A stretch of 64,000 bases of DNA. It comes from Scandinavium hiltneri (lineage in GTDB: Bacteria; Pseudomonadota; Gammaproteobacteria; Enterobacterales; Enterobacteriaceae). Positions 16,473-24,716 of this stretch are shown piece by piece. The position numbers and the translations under genes are program-made. The notes under the pieces are model-generated. The model was not told the origin of the DNA, ran no database searches, and saw only the letters and a program-made list of their open reading frames with translations. Every line of letters begins with the position of its first letter. Positions within the stretch are counted from its first letter, which is position 1. The stretch lies in the NCBI RefSeq assembly GCF_024764835.1, contig NZ_JALIGE010000068.1, forward strand, positions 62,001-126,000, read 5' to 3'.

Positions 16473-16859
16473 TCACGCCGCGCGCTCATCCCAGTGTGCC
16501 ATCACCTGCGGCAGGTTCAGCTCGATCCAGTCCGCCAACGCTTCCACTTTCTCACTCACCTGCACACCGAGCGGCGTGAGGCTGTATTCCACATGCGGGG
16601 GCACCACGGGGTATGACACTCTATCGATAAAGCCATCCATCTCCAGCGCCTGTAAGGACTGTGCCAGCATCTTCTCGCTGACGCCGCCCATTTTTCGACG
16701 CAGGTCGCTGAAGCGATGGGTGCCATCGCGTAGCGCGACCAGAATAAGCACGCCCCAGCGGCTGGTCACATGCTTGAGCACGTCCCGGGACGGACACTGT
16801 TCGGCAAACAAATTGCCATCGCGCAGCTGTTCACTGAGGGTCGGATTCGCCATTTTCAT
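16473..16859 (-). CDS. ytfH: HxlR-family transcriptional regulator YtfH
   Basis: This 128-residue winged-helix regulator of the HxlR/DUF24 type has CPSRDVLKHVTSRWGVLILVAL at 22-43, where the conserved Cys22 is a candidate redox sensor, and a winged helix about 33-105 (RFSDLRRKMGGVSEKMLAQSLQ). E. coli YtfH is 126 aa. AAGG lies 6 bases before the ATG. It is divergent from qorB with 84 bp between them, so it probably controls qorB in response to electrophile or redox stress. This is inferred from the family and gene arrangement. Confidence 0.92.
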   Translation of the reverse strand: MKMANPTLSEQLRDGNLFAEQCPSRDVLKHVTSRWGVLILVALRDGTHRFSDLRRKMGGVSEKMLAQSLQALEMDGFIDRVSYPVVPPHVEYSLTPLGVQVSEKVEALADWIELNLPQVMAHWDERAA

Positions 16860-16871
16860 ACTTACCTTTTT

Positions 16872-16894
16872 GTACGTACTTACTAAAAGTTAGT
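16872..16894. promoter_or_regulatory. Candidate YtfH operator in the ytfH-qorB divergent region
   Basis: Two palindromes sit side by side: GTACGTAC (16872-16879) and ACTAA-AAG-TTAGT (16882-16894). The sequence ACTTAC also occurs twice around them. Their position close to both starts suggests operator half-sites for the HxlR-type regulator. There is no experimental basis. Confidence 0.4.
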
Positions 16895-16943
16895 TCTGGT
16901 GTTAGCGTATCACAACTGAAGACAAACACGAAGGAGTCACCTG

Positions 16944-17792
16944 ATGATCGCAATTACCGGCGCTACCGGCCAACTGGGCCAACTTGTTATCGACAACCTG
17001 CTGAAAACTGTTCCCGCCAACCAGCTGGTCGCCATTGTGCGTAATCCGGCGAAAGCCCAGGCGCTGAGCAACAAAGGCATCATCGTACGCCAGGGTGATT
17101 ACACCGACGAAGCCGCGCTTAAATCCGCGCTTCAGGGCGTAGACAAACTGCTGCTGATTTCCGGCAGCGAAGTGGGGCAGCGCGCTGTGCAGCACCGCAA
17201 CGTCATCAACGCCGCGAAAACCGCGGGCGTGAAATTCATTGCCTACACCAGCCTCCTCCATGCTGACAAATCCCCATTGGGCCTGCACGTTGAGCACATC
17301 GAAACCGAGAAAATGCTCACTGAATCCGGTATCGCGTACACCCTGCTGCGTAACGGCTGGTACACCGAAAACTATCTCGCCAGCGCGCCTCCGGCCATTG
17401 AGCATGGCGTGTTTATCGGGGCTGCGGGTGACGGAAAAATTGCCTCAGCGACCCGCGCCGATTACGCTGCCGCCGCAGCACAGGTGATAAGCGCAGAAGG
17501 CCACGCCGGAAAAGTGTATGAGCTGGCGGGTGACAGCGCGTGGACGCTCAGCGAACTGGCCGCCGAACTGAGCAAACAGAGCGGTAAAAACGTGAGCTAC
17601 CAGAATCTGAACGAAGCGGATTTTGCCGCCGCGCTGAAAGGTGTCGGCCTGCCTGCCGGACTGGCAGATATGCTGGCGGACTCTGACGTTGGCGCCTCAA
17701 AAGGCGGCCTGTTTGATGACAGCCGCACCCTCAGTAAGCTTATCCAGCGCCCAACAACCCCGTTGTCTGAAAGCGTCAAAAGACTCCTGTAA
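16944..17792 (+). CDS. qorB: NAD(P)H:quinone oxidoreductase QorB (YtfG)
   Basis: QorB is an NmrA/atypical short-chain dehydrogenase that reduces quinones with NADPH. The 282 residues compare with 286 in E. coli; the last few residues differ (ends VKRLL). The Rossmann motif GATGQLG is at 6-12, followed by VAIVRNPAKAQ. The NmrA core then continues through YTSLLHAD and LLRNGWYTEN. AAGGAG precedes the ATG. It is divergent from its probable regulator ytfH. Confidence 0.95.
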   Translation: MIAITGATGQLGQLVIDNLLKTVPANQLVAIVRNPAKAQALSNKGIIVRQGDYTDEAALKSALQGVDKLLLISGSEVGQRAVQHRNVINAAKTAGVKFIAYTSLLHADKSPLGLHVEHIETEKMLTESGIAYTLLRNGWYTENYLASAPPAIEHGVFIGAAGDGKIASATRADYAAAAAQVISAEGHAGKVYELAGDSAWTLSELAAELSKQSGKNVSYQNLNEADFAAALKGVGLPAGLADMLADSDVGASKGGLFDDSRTLSKLIQRPTTPLSESVKRLL

Positions 17793-17870
17793 AATTTAAC
17801 AAGCGGCTATTTTTGTGGCGCGCCCACGGGGTATCTTCGATAATGACGGGATATTCCGTGGGAGGTCAGC

Positions 17871-18695
17871 GTGCAGGGTGTTCCTCAGCAATTCACAGAC
17901 GAGCGAGACAGTGCCAGCTTCCGCCATCTGGCTCAGGTGCCAGGGGTGGAGCTTTATCATGCCCATATCTCGCATTATGCCTTTGAACCGCATACCCACG
18001 AAGCCTTTGGTATCGGCGCCATTGAACTCGGTGCCGAACGTTTTCGCTATCGCGGTACCCAGTATGTGGCGCCGGTCAATTCCGTTGTCACCATGAACCC
18101 GGACGAGCTGCATACGGGTGAAGCAGAAACCGCCGACGGCTGGCGCTATCGGATGGTGTATCTGGAACCGGATTTACTTGAAGAAGTGACCGGCATTCGC
18201 CATTGGTGGTTCAGCGATGTGGTCCGTCACGACGCCCAACGATCCGCCCTGCTTTGCCAGCAAATTTATAACCTGTGGAATACCGATGACCCACTGGCAC
18301 AAAAAGGGATGTTGCTCGATCTTATCGAGACCTTCCGCCCCTTCGCCCACCATGCTCCGCATTTGCATGAAGCGCCCCACCGTTTCGAGCGCGTTCGCGA
18401 CTATCTGCACGACAACTATATGCATACCGTGACCCTCGACGATCTGGCCGCCGTGGTGTCGCTGAGCCCGTACCATTTTCAGCGTCAGTTCAAGGCCCGT
18501 TATCACGTTTCGCCACACCAAATGCTGATGGCAATTCGCCTGTGGCGTGCCAAAGATTTTCTGACCTACGGCATGCCTGCCGCCGAAGTGGCTGCCGCTA
18601 CTGGCCTGACCGATCAGTCACACCTTACCCGCGCTTTTACCCATCGCTACGGCATCACGCCCGTTCGCTACCAGAAACAGGTTTTCATGCGCTAA
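17871..18695 (+). CDS. AraC-family transcriptional regulator
   Basis: This 274-residue regulator has an AraC-type cupin sensor domain at about 20-160 (HAHISHYAFEPHTHEAFGIGAIELGAERF in pieces, with several histidines) and a C-terminal double HTH at about 175-272 (LDDLAAVVSLSPYHFQRQFKARYHVSPHQM, then AEVAAATGLTDQSHLTRAFTHRYGITPVRY). The start is GTG at 17871 with GGAGG five bases upstream. It lies 73 bp before ytfF on the same strand, so it may control that transporter. It is not present at this spot in E. coli K-12 as far as I recall. Confidence 0.9.
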   Translation: MQGVPQQFTDERDSASFRHLAQVPGVELYHAHISHYAFEPHTHEAFGIGAIELGAERFRYRGTQYVAPVNSVVTMNPDELHTGEAETADGWRYRMVYLEPDLLEEVTGIRHWWFSDVVRHDAQRSALLCQQIYNLWNTDDPLAQKGMLLDLIETFRPFAHHAPHLHEAPHRFERVRDYLHDNYMHTVTLDDLAAVVSLSPYHFQRQFKARYHVSPHQMLMAIRLWRAKDFLTYGMPAAEVAAATGLTDQSHLTRAFTHRYGITPVRYQKQVFMR

Positions 18696-18768
18696 TGCGC
18701 AACCTCATACAATACGCCCCGCCACCGCACTTCCTACACTGCGCCTGTTGACTAAGAAGGTGCAGAAC

Positions 18769-19728
18769 ATGATGAGTGGTGTGTTGTACGCCCTGCTGGC
18801 GGGGTTGATGTGGGGTTTGATTTTCGTCGGACCGCTACTGGTGCCCGAATATCCGGCAGTATTGCAGTCGATGGGGCGCTATCTGGCGCTGGGGTTAATC
18901 GCCCTGCCGCTGGCGTGGCTCGGACGCGCGAAGCTCAAACAGCTCAGCAAAAGTGACTGGCTTACGGCGCTGGGCCTGACCATGATGGGCAACCTCATTT
19001 ATTACGTCTGCCTGGCCAGCGCCATTCAGCGCGCGGGCGCACCGGTTTCAACGATGATCATCGGCACGCTGCCGGTGGTGCTTCCGGTATTTGCCAATCT
19101 GCTGTACAGCCATCGCGATGGCAAGCTCTCCTGGCTGAGCATGGCGCCCGCCCTGGTCTGCATCGCGCTGGGATTGGTATGCGTGAATATCGCCGAGCTG
19201 CGCCATGGCCTCGTTGATTTCAGCTGGTGGCGTTACGGGAGCGGGATCGGTCTGGCGTTAATATCCGTCGTTTGCTGGGCGTGGTACGCACTGCGCAACG
19301 CGCGCTGGCTGCGTGAAAATCCGGATAAGCACCCGATGATGTGGGCGACAGCACAGGCGCTGGTGACGCTGCCTATGTCGCTGCTGGGCTACGTGCTTGC
19401 CTGTTTGTGGCTCAGCGGCCAGGGACACTCTTTCCCGCTGCCGTTTGGGCCGCGACCAGAGGTGTTTATCACGCTGATGATAGTCATCGCCGTGTTCTGC
19501 TCATGGGTGGGGGCGCTGTGCTGGAATATCGCCAGCCAAAGGCTGCCGACGGTGATTCTTGGGCCGTTGATCGTCTTCGAAACGTTGGCCGGGCTGCTGT
19601 ATACCTTTATGCTGCGCCAGAGCTTTCCACCGCTGCTGACGTTCACCGGCATTGCGCTGCTGGTGGTCGGCGTGGTTATCGCCGTGCGCGCCAAGCTGCA
19701 AAAGCCGCTTATTCAGGCCCTTGAATAA
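18769..19728 (+). CDS. ytfF: EamA/DMT-superfamily transporter YtfF
   Basis: This inner-membrane protein of the drug/metabolite transporter superfamily has ten predicted helices and two EamA repeats (about 5-135 and 160-300). The 319 residues from the ATG at 18769 agree with E. coli YtfF (321 aa), starting MMSGVLYALLAGLMWG. AAGGTG lies eight bases upstream; an upstream TTG (18748) is less likely. The substrate is unknown. It follows an AraC-type regulator and faces a small exported repeat protein gene. Confidence 0.92.
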   Translation: MMSGVLYALLAGLMWGLIFVGPLLVPEYPAVLQSMGRYLALGLIALPLAWLGRAKLKQLSKSDWLTALGLTMMGNLIYYVCLASAIQRAGAPVSTMIIGTLPVVLPVFANLLYSHRDGKLSWLSMAPALVCIALGLVCVNIAELRHGLVDFSWWRYGSGIGLALISVVCWAWYALRNARWLRENPDKHPMMWATAQALVTLPMSLLGYVLACLWLSGQGHSFPLPFGPRPEVFITLMIVIAVFCSWVGALCWNIASQRLPTVILGPLIVFETLAGLLYTFMLRQSFPPLLTFTGIALLVVGVVIAVRAKLQKPLIQALE

Positions 19729-19744
19729 GGACCTGACGGGATCA

Positions 19745-20041
19745 TTAGTGTCCGGTCACGACGGCCGCAGCAACAGGATTGTCAGACTGTGCAACAATGG
19801 CGGTACGTGCAACAGGGTGCGCACCGTTACTGCCGGTAGCGACAGCCATTTCAGCTGGGTGATCGGATGAAGCAATGACCGCGCCACGTTCAACAGGATG
19901 TGCGCCGTTACCACCGGTCGCCGCGGCCATTGCCACAGGATGGTCGGAGCCCGCCACAACGGCTGTTCTGGCAATCGGATGATTTGCGAAAGCAGGGAGA
20001 CTCACGACGGCGAAGGTTAAAGCCAGGATGGTTTTTTTCAT
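19745..20041 (-). CDS. Small exported protein with three 27-residue tandem repeats
   Basis: This 98-residue protein has a clean signal peptide (MKKTILALTFAVVSLPAFA, cleavage after residue 19). The mature part consists almost wholly of three tandem units of about 27 residues: HPIARTAVVAGSDHPVAMA..., HPVERGAVIASSDHPAEMA... and HPVARTAIVAQSDNPVAAA.... Each begins with HP, has a second HP/NP 13 residues later, and the first two end in a GNGA-type turn. There is no cysteine. GAGGT precedes the ATG at 20041; an in-frame ATG at 20083 would hide the signal peptide. I do not recognise the family. It lies between ytfF and cycA, where E. coli has ytfE. Confidence 0.82.
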   Translation of the reverse strand: MKKTILALTFAVVSLPAFANHPIARTAVVAGSDHPVAMAAATGGNGAHPVERGAVIASSDHPAEMAVATGSNGAHPVARTAIVAQSDNPVAAAVVTGH

Positions 20042-20189
20042 AATAATACCTCTAATAAACGCAATTTTAACGACAAAATCCAAAACGCCATTTCATCGAA
20101 ATTCATTTAACAGTTTCTAACCTTCGCGAAATCTCTGCAAAGTCTAATCCATTTAAAATTGAATTTAGCGGGACGGTATTACTGAAGAG

Positions 20190-20220
20190 CACTCAGGCCC
20201 TTTAAGAAAGAGCCTGAGTG
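20190..20220 (-). terminator. Hairpin downstream of cycA
   Basis: A perfect 9-bp stem CACTCAGGC/GCCTGAGTG with a 13-base loop, 20 bases after the cycA stop. No strong T run follows in the cycA direction, so it may be a terminator of moderate strength or an mRNA-stabilising hairpin. Confidence 0.5.
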
Positions 20221-20240
20221 TAGGGAGGACGATTGTCGAA

Positions 20241-21641
20241 CTACGCGGTACGTTTCTTACTAAGCACCCACCAGCCCAGGCCAAGCACCACAAACCACAG
20301 CGGCGTGACGATCAGCGCCTGTCGGGTATCTTCCTGCAACGTCAACAACACAATCACGAACACGAAAAACGCCATACAGACCCAGCACATCATCTTGCCG
20401 AGCGGCATTTTGTATTTTGACGCTTCATGCAGCTGCGGACGCTGTTTGCGGTAGACCAGATACGAACACAGAATAATGGTCCACACGAACATAAACAGAA
20501 TGGCCGACACGGTGGTGATCATTGTGAACGCGGCGATTGCGCTTGGATTCACGTACAGCATCACCACCCCACCCAGCAGGCAGATGCAGGAGAAGGTCAG
20601 CCCTTTCGCCGGAACGGCGCGCTTAGAGAGCCTGGCAAACGCTTTTGGCGCTACGCCGTCCTGCGCCAGCCCGAACAGCATACGGCTGGTCGAGAACACG
20701 CCGCTGTTCGCGGACGATGCCGCAGAGGTCAGCACCACAAAGTTGATGATGCTCGCCGCCGCAGGCAGGCCAACCAGCACGAACAATTCAACGAACGGGC
20801 TCTTATCCGGCACCACGGAACCCCATGGCGTGACGGACATAATCACCACCAGCGCGAACACGTAGAACATGATGATGCGGATGGGAATGGAGTTGATCGC
20901 GCGCGGCAGCGATTTCTCCGGGTCTTTCGTTTCGGCAGCCGTGGTGCCCACCAGCTCAATACCGACGAAGGCAAACACCGCTATCTGGAACCCGGCGAAG
21001 AAGCCGCTAATCCCTTTCGGGAACCAGCCGCCGTTATTCCACAGATGGTCGAACGAGGCCTGTACGCCGCTTGGGGACGTGAAGTGCGTCATCACCATGA
21101 CCAGACCGACAATCACCAGCCCGACGATGGCAACGATTTTGATCATCGCGAACCAGAACTCCATCTCACCGAACATTTTCACGGTGGCGAGGTTCAGGCC
21201 CAGCAGCAGAAGGATAACCGTCAGCGATGCGACCCAGTCTGACAATCCGGGGAACCAGAATTGCGCATAGGAGGTAATGGCGACGACATCAGCCATTCCG
21301 GTCACCACCCAGCAGAACCAGTAAGTCCAGCCGGTAAAGTATCCCGCCCACGGTCCGAGCAGGTCGGCGGCGAAATCACTAAAGGATTTGTATTCGAGAT
21401 TCGACAGCAGCAATTCACCCATTGCACGCATGACGAAAAAGAGCATGAAGCCGATAATCATATAAACGAAGATTATCGACGGCCCGGCCAGACTGATGGT
21501 TTTACCCGAGCCCATAAACAGCCCGGTGCCGATGGCGCCGCCGATAGCGATTAGCTGAATGTGCCGGTTGGAGAGATTGCGCCGAAGTGACTGTTCGGTC
21601 GATGCCTCTTCGTCGGCAGCGACTTTTATCTGATCTACCAT
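20241..21641 (-). CDS. cycA: D-serine/D-alanine/glycine:H+ symporter CycA
   Basis: CycA is an inner-membrane amino-acid permease (APC superfamily, 12 helices) that imports glycine, D-alanine, D-serine and the antibiotic D-cycloserine. The 466 residues compare with 470 in E. coli; only the last few residues differ (ends SKKRTA). The family signature GGAIGTGLFMGSGKTISLAGPS is near residues 33-54. AGGAAG precedes the ATG. The 5' leader contains a CA-rich stretch (21654-21674) expected to pair with GcvB. Confidence 0.97.
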   Translation of the reverse strand: MVDQIKVAADEEASTEQSLRRNLSNRHIQLIAIGGAIGTGLFMGSGKTISLAGPSIIFVYMIIGFMLFFVMRAMGELLLSNLEYKSFSDFAADLLGPWAGYFTGWTYWFCWVVTGMADVVAITSYAQFWFPGLSDWVASLTVILLLLGLNLATVKMFGEMEFWFAMIKIVAIVGLVIVGLVMVMTHFTSPSGVQASFDHLWNNGGWFPKGISGFFAGFQIAVFAFVGIELVGTTAAETKDPEKSLPRAINSIPIRIIMFYVFALVVIMSVTPWGSVVPDKSPFVELFVLVGLPAAASIINFVVLTSAASSANSGVFSTSRMLFGLAQDGVAPKAFARLSKRAVPAKGLTFSCICLLGGVVMLYVNPSAIAAFTMITTVSAILFMFVWTIILCSYLVYRKQRPQLHEASKYKMPLGKMMCWVCMAFFVFVIVLLTLQEDTRQALIVTPLWFVVLGLGWWVLSKKRTA

Positions 21642-21653
21642 GTGATTTCTTCC

Positions 21654-21674
21654 TGTTGTTCCTGTTGTGTTGTG
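21654..21674 (-). promoter_or_regulatory. Probable GcvB sRNA target in the cycA leader
   Basis: On the mRNA strand the segment reads as CA-rich CACAACACAACAGG..., immediately upstream of the cycA ribosome-binding site. GcvB represses cycA in E. coli and Salmonella, and its GU-rich R1 region pairs with CA-rich sites. The pairing itself is inferred; gcvB lies elsewhere. Confidence 0.5.
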
Positions 21675-21947
21675 CTGGCTCTGCGGCCATTGAATACATC
21701 TGTCGATGTTTCAGTTTTAAGACGGATCGATAGTAGGAAAGAATCGGCGGGTTGAATACTAAGAAATGAATATAATGTTAATAAGATGTTTGAAGTGAGT
21801 GTTATATCACTCTACTTACGCGAAACAGCTCACAAAAATACACTGACTTTGCGACAATGCAAGATTAAATGCTAACAAATTTCTAACTTAGGGATTTTAC
21901 GCTACTTTTTGACATCCTCTCCCGCGAACGGGAGAGGATCAGCTGAC
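21675..21947. other. Intergenic region cycA-fklB with hairpin
   Basis: This AT-rich gap holds the cycA promoter region. Near the fklB stop is a perfect 11-bp stem (21914-21924 with 21929-21939, CGAA loop) that could end fklB transcription, although no T run follows on the minus strand. No gene is evident. Confidence 0.5.
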
Positions 21948-22568
21948 TTACAGGATTTCGAGCAGTTCGACTTCGAAAACCAGAGTGCTGAATGGTGGGA
22001 TCGACGCGCCAGCGCCACGCTCGCCGTAAGCGAGGTTTTGCGGGATAGTCAGTTCCCATTTGGAGCCAACCGGCATCAGGGTCAGGGCTTCGATCCAGCC
22101 AGGGATCACACCGTTAACCGGGAATTCAGCGGGTTCGCCGCGTGCGACGGAGCTGTCAAACACGGAGCCGTCAATCAGCTTGCCGGTGTAGTGAACGCGT
22201 ACGCGGTCGGTACGTGCCGGGATTGCGCCTTCGCCCTGATTAAGAACGCGGAACTGCAGGCCGGATTCGGTGCTGCTCACGCCGTCTTTCTCACGGTTTT
22301 CTTCCAGGTATTTCACGCCTTCTGCAGCCATGGCTTCGAATTGTTCGCGACGCACGGCATCAGCACGTTCGTGAATTTCACGCAGCGCACGGTGAACCAC
22401 ATCCACCGGAACCTGCGGCTGTTTGCCTTCCAGCGCATCAGCAATACCAGCAACCAGTGCTTCTGGCAGCAGGCCCTGCAGGCCGGATTCGCTAAGCTGT
22501 TGTCCTACCTGGAGGCCGATTCCGTAACTAGCCTGGGCTTCAATGGTGTCAAAAGTCGGGGTTGCCAT
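21948..22568 (-). CDS. fklB: FKBP-type peptidyl-prolyl isomerase FklB (FKBP22)
   Basis: This 206-residue dimeric prolyl isomerase has an N-terminal dimerisation domain (about 1-95) followed by an FKBP domain (about 115-206) containing VRVHYTGKLIDGSVFDSS and VIPGWIEALTLMPVGSKWELTIP. The start at 22568 (MATPTFDTIEAQ) gives exactly the E. coli length and has AAAGGAAAG before it; an upstream in-frame start at 22670 would add 34 residues without support. No signal peptide is visible. Confidence 0.96.
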   Translation of the reverse strand: MATPTFDTIEAQASYGIGLQVGQQLSESGLQGLLPEALVAGIADALEGKQPQVPVDVVHRALREIHERADAVRREQFEAMAAEGVKYLEENREKDGVSSTESGLQFRVLNQGEGAIPARTDRVRVHYTGKLIDGSVFDSSVARGEPAEFPVNGVIPGWIEALTLMPVGSKWELTIPQNLAYGERGAGASIPPFSTLVFEVELLEIL

Positions 22569-22700
22569 GGTCTTTCCTTTCATCGGATGAAAATCAGCGG
22601 GCAGCATAACAGCCAGGCCGCATCGGGTAAAACTTTGTCTCGGCAGAATTATGTATATACTGAGGGACAAAACAGGGAAACGCGGAGCAGGAGGTGACCC

Positions 22701-23390
22701 ATGCCCGGGCGATTCGCACTACAACCTACGTTGTTAAAAATCTGGCATGCACCGGATAATTTCACACTGATGGACCCGCTGCCACCGCTGCACCGTCGCG
22801 GTATCATTGCGGGTTTTCTGCTGGTCATCATCGGCTTTCTGCTTCCCTCTGATGATAATGCGCCTGTCCAACAGCCAGTGAGCCGGAATGCGCAGCTCGA
22901 TATCCAGTCGCAGTCTCAGCCGCAACAGGGCAATCTACAGCAGCCGCTGCCACCGCTGGTTTCCATACCGCCGGTAAACGATCCAGGCCAGGCCGCGCCT
23001 GCCGCCCCGGAAGTGGTTCAGGAAGAACAGCCTGACGAACAGCCGCAGACGGTGCAATCACAGCCACAATCTGAGCCTCAGGCACAAACCGCGCCTGCGC
23101 AGACACAATCTGCGCCAGGTATTGAGCAGCAGTGGCGCAGCTATCGCGTAGAGTCAGGCAAAACTCTGGCACAACTGTTCCGCGACCATAATCTGCCGCC
23201 GACCGATGTCTATGCGATGTCAAAAGTGGAAGGTGCCGGAAAGCCGTTGAGTTCACTGCAGGCCGGGCAAATGGTTCAGGTTCGCCAGAATGCTAACGGC
23301 GTGGTGACAGGGCTCACCATCGATAGCGGCGGCGGACAGCAGGTGCTGTTTACCCGTCAATCTGACGGCAGCTATATCCGCGTTCGCTAA
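22701..23390 (+). CDS. ytfB: Cell-division-associated OapA-domain protein YtfB
   Basis: YtfB is an inner-membrane protein with a periplasmic OapA domain; in E. coli it localises to the septum and affects division when overproduced. Of 229 residues (E. coli 212), about 1-33 are cytoplasmic. One membrane helix follows at about 34-49 (IIAGFLLVIIGFLLP). A long Gln/Pro-rich linker (about 55-140) accounts for the extra length, and the C-terminal OapA/LysM-like domain starts near WRSYRVESGKTLAQLFRDHNLP. It is divergent from fklB. Confidence 0.93.
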   Translation: MPGRFALQPTLLKIWHAPDNFTLMDPLPPLHRRGIIAGFLLVIIGFLLPSDDNAPVQQPVSRNAQLDIQSQSQPQQGNLQQPLPPLVSIPPVNDPGQAAPAAPEVVQEEQPDEQPQTVQSQPQSEPQAQTAPAQTQSAPGIEQQWRSYRVESGKTLAQLFRDHNLPPTDVYAMSKVEGAGKPLSSLQAGQMVQVRQNANGVVTGLTIDSGGGQQVLFTRQSDGSYIRVR

Positions 23391-23397
23391 CGCTTTT

Positions 23398-23423
23398 GCC
23401 CGGTAACGCAGCGCTTACCGGGC
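23398..23423. repeat. REP-like palindrome after ytfB
   Basis: GCCCGGTAA and TTACCGGGC form a perfect 9-bp stem with an 8-base loop directly after the ytfB stop. It resembles REP half-units seen elsewhere in the window, and may also act as a terminator or 3' stabiliser. Confidence 0.7.
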
Positions 23424-23624
23424 CAGTTTCACCCTTTCTGCTTGTTCACCCACCGAATCCCCGTACATACCAGCACCAGCACCACAAAACCGTCGCCGCG
23501 CCAGCACGAATAGCAGCAGTAACAAGCCTGCGAACAGGAAACGATAGCCTGCAAAGATGATTTTTGAAGGGATGTCGGGGGAATAGCTACTGTGGGCAGG
23601 TATGGGGCAAGTGCAGAAAAGCAA
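23424..23624 (-). pseudogene. Relic of an EamA/DMT-type transporter
   Basis: One frame encodes IPSKIIFAGYRFLFAGLLLLLFVLARRR, which resembles the second helix region at the N-terminal end of EamA transporters. A different frame just downstream encodes FVVLVLVCTGIRWVNKQKG and stops, resembling the C-terminal last helix and tail. The centre (about 200 residues) is missing and the two ends are out of frame. This suggests an internal deletion of a former transporter gene between rplI and ytfB. The call rests on resemblance only. Confidence 0.4.
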
Positions 23625-23648
23625 AACGCCGGCACAAGGCCGGCGTTT
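23624..23648 (-). terminator. Terminator of the rpsF-priB-rpsR-rplI operon
   Basis: A perfect 10-bp stem AAACGCCGGC/GCCGGCGTTT with a 5-base loop, 25 bases after the rplI stop. A T-rich tail (TTTTGCTTTTC) follows on the minus strand. Confidence 0.85.
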
Positions 23649-23672
23649 CGTCGTTGTTACAGAGTAATCAAA

Positions 23673-24122
23673 TTACGCTGAAACGACGTTTACGACCAGT
23701 TTAGCGAACACTTCGCTGTGAACCTGGAAGTCCACTTCGTGCTCACCAGTGGTACGCAGAACGCCGTTCGGCATGCGAACTTCGCTCTTAGCAACAGCCA
23801 CGCCAGCAGCAGTAACTGCATCAGCGATGTCGCGAGTACCGATAGAACCGAACAGTTTACCTTCGTCGCCTGCTTTAGACGCGATGGTAACGGTGCCCAG
23901 TGCGTTGATTTTCTCAGCGCGAGCTTCAGCTGCAGACTGAACGTCAGCCAGTTTGGCTTCCAGTTCAGCACGGCGTGCTTCGAAGAATTCAACGTTTTTC
24001 TTGGTAGCTGGAACAGCTTTACCCTGTGGAACCAGGAAGTTACGAGCGTAGCCCGCTTTAACGTTTACCTGATCACCCAGGCTGCCCAGGTTTGCTACTT
24101 TATCAAGCAGAATAACTTGCAT
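23673..24122 (-). CDS. rplI: 50S ribosomal protein bL9
   Basis: Ribosomal protein L9 binds domain V of 23S rRNA near the L1 stalk and helps suppress frameshifting. The 149 residues comprise the N-terminal rRNA-binding domain (MQVILLDKVANLGSLGDQVNVKAGYARNFL in pieces), a long central helix and a C-terminal domain. It is the last gene of the rpsF-priB-rpsR-rplI operon, 41 bp after rpsR. Confidence 0.98.
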   Translation of the reverse strand: MQVILLDKVANLGSLGDQVNVKAGYARNFLVPQGKAVPATKKNVEFFEARRAELEAKLADVQSAAEARAEKINALGTVTIASKAGDEGKLFGSIGTRDIADAVTAAGVAVAKSEVRMPNGVLRTTGEHEVDFQVHSEVFAKLVVNVVSA

Positions 24123-24163
24123 TACCTTATCCTCTCAAAGTCGTGTTAATGGACTGTGGCCGA

Positions 24164-24391
24164 TTACTGATGACGATCAGTGTACGGCAGCAGGGACAGG
24201 TAGCGAGCGCGCTTGATGCAACGAGCGAGCTGACGCTGGTATTTTGCACGAGTACCGGTGATACGGCTCGGGACAATTTTACCGCTTTCGGTAATGTAGT
24301 TTTTCAGCGTAGCGATGTCTTTGTAATCAATCTCTACAACGCCTTCCGCGGTGAAACGGCAGAACTTGCGACGACGGAAATAACGTGCCAT
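24164..24391 (-). CDS. rpsR: 30S ribosomal protein bS18
   Basis: S18 is a small-subunit platform protein that binds as a pair with S6. The 75 residues equal the usual enterobacterial length, beginning [13 protein letters not shown] and ending LLPYTDRHQ. It starts 4 bp after the priB stop, indicating a tightly coupled operon. Confidence 0.98.
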
Positions 24392-24395
24392 TTGG

Positions 24396-24710
24396 CTAGT
24401 CTCCAGAATCTATCAATTCAATCTGCTCGGCATGCAACACCATTTTGCTCAGACCATTTCGTGCCTTGTGGCAACTGATAAAGCCCTGAACGGTGATTTG
24501 CGTGCCGACCGTTATACTGTGAGTAATGGCCTGGTTCTCATGTCCGCTAATAATAACGGGCATTTGACACCATGCCTGCCGGTGAAAACCGGCTTCCTCC
24601 TGCATAGATCGGTGCTCAAGCACGAACTGGCAGTGAGGAATTCCTGAGGGGCTAACCTTTCTAAGTGGCGCCCTGCACACTGTGCCGGACAACGCCAGAC
24701 GGTTGGCCAT
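24396..24710 (-). CDS. priB: Primosomal replication protein N (PriB)
   Basis: PriB is a dimeric OB-fold single-stranded-DNA-binding protein that stabilises PriA on forks during replication restart. The 104 residues equal the E. coli length, with only scattered substitutions ([23 protein letters not shown]... to [10 protein letters not shown]). It sits between rpsF (6-bp gap) and rpsR (4-bp gap). Confidence 0.98.
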
Positions 24711-24716
24711 CAGCGA

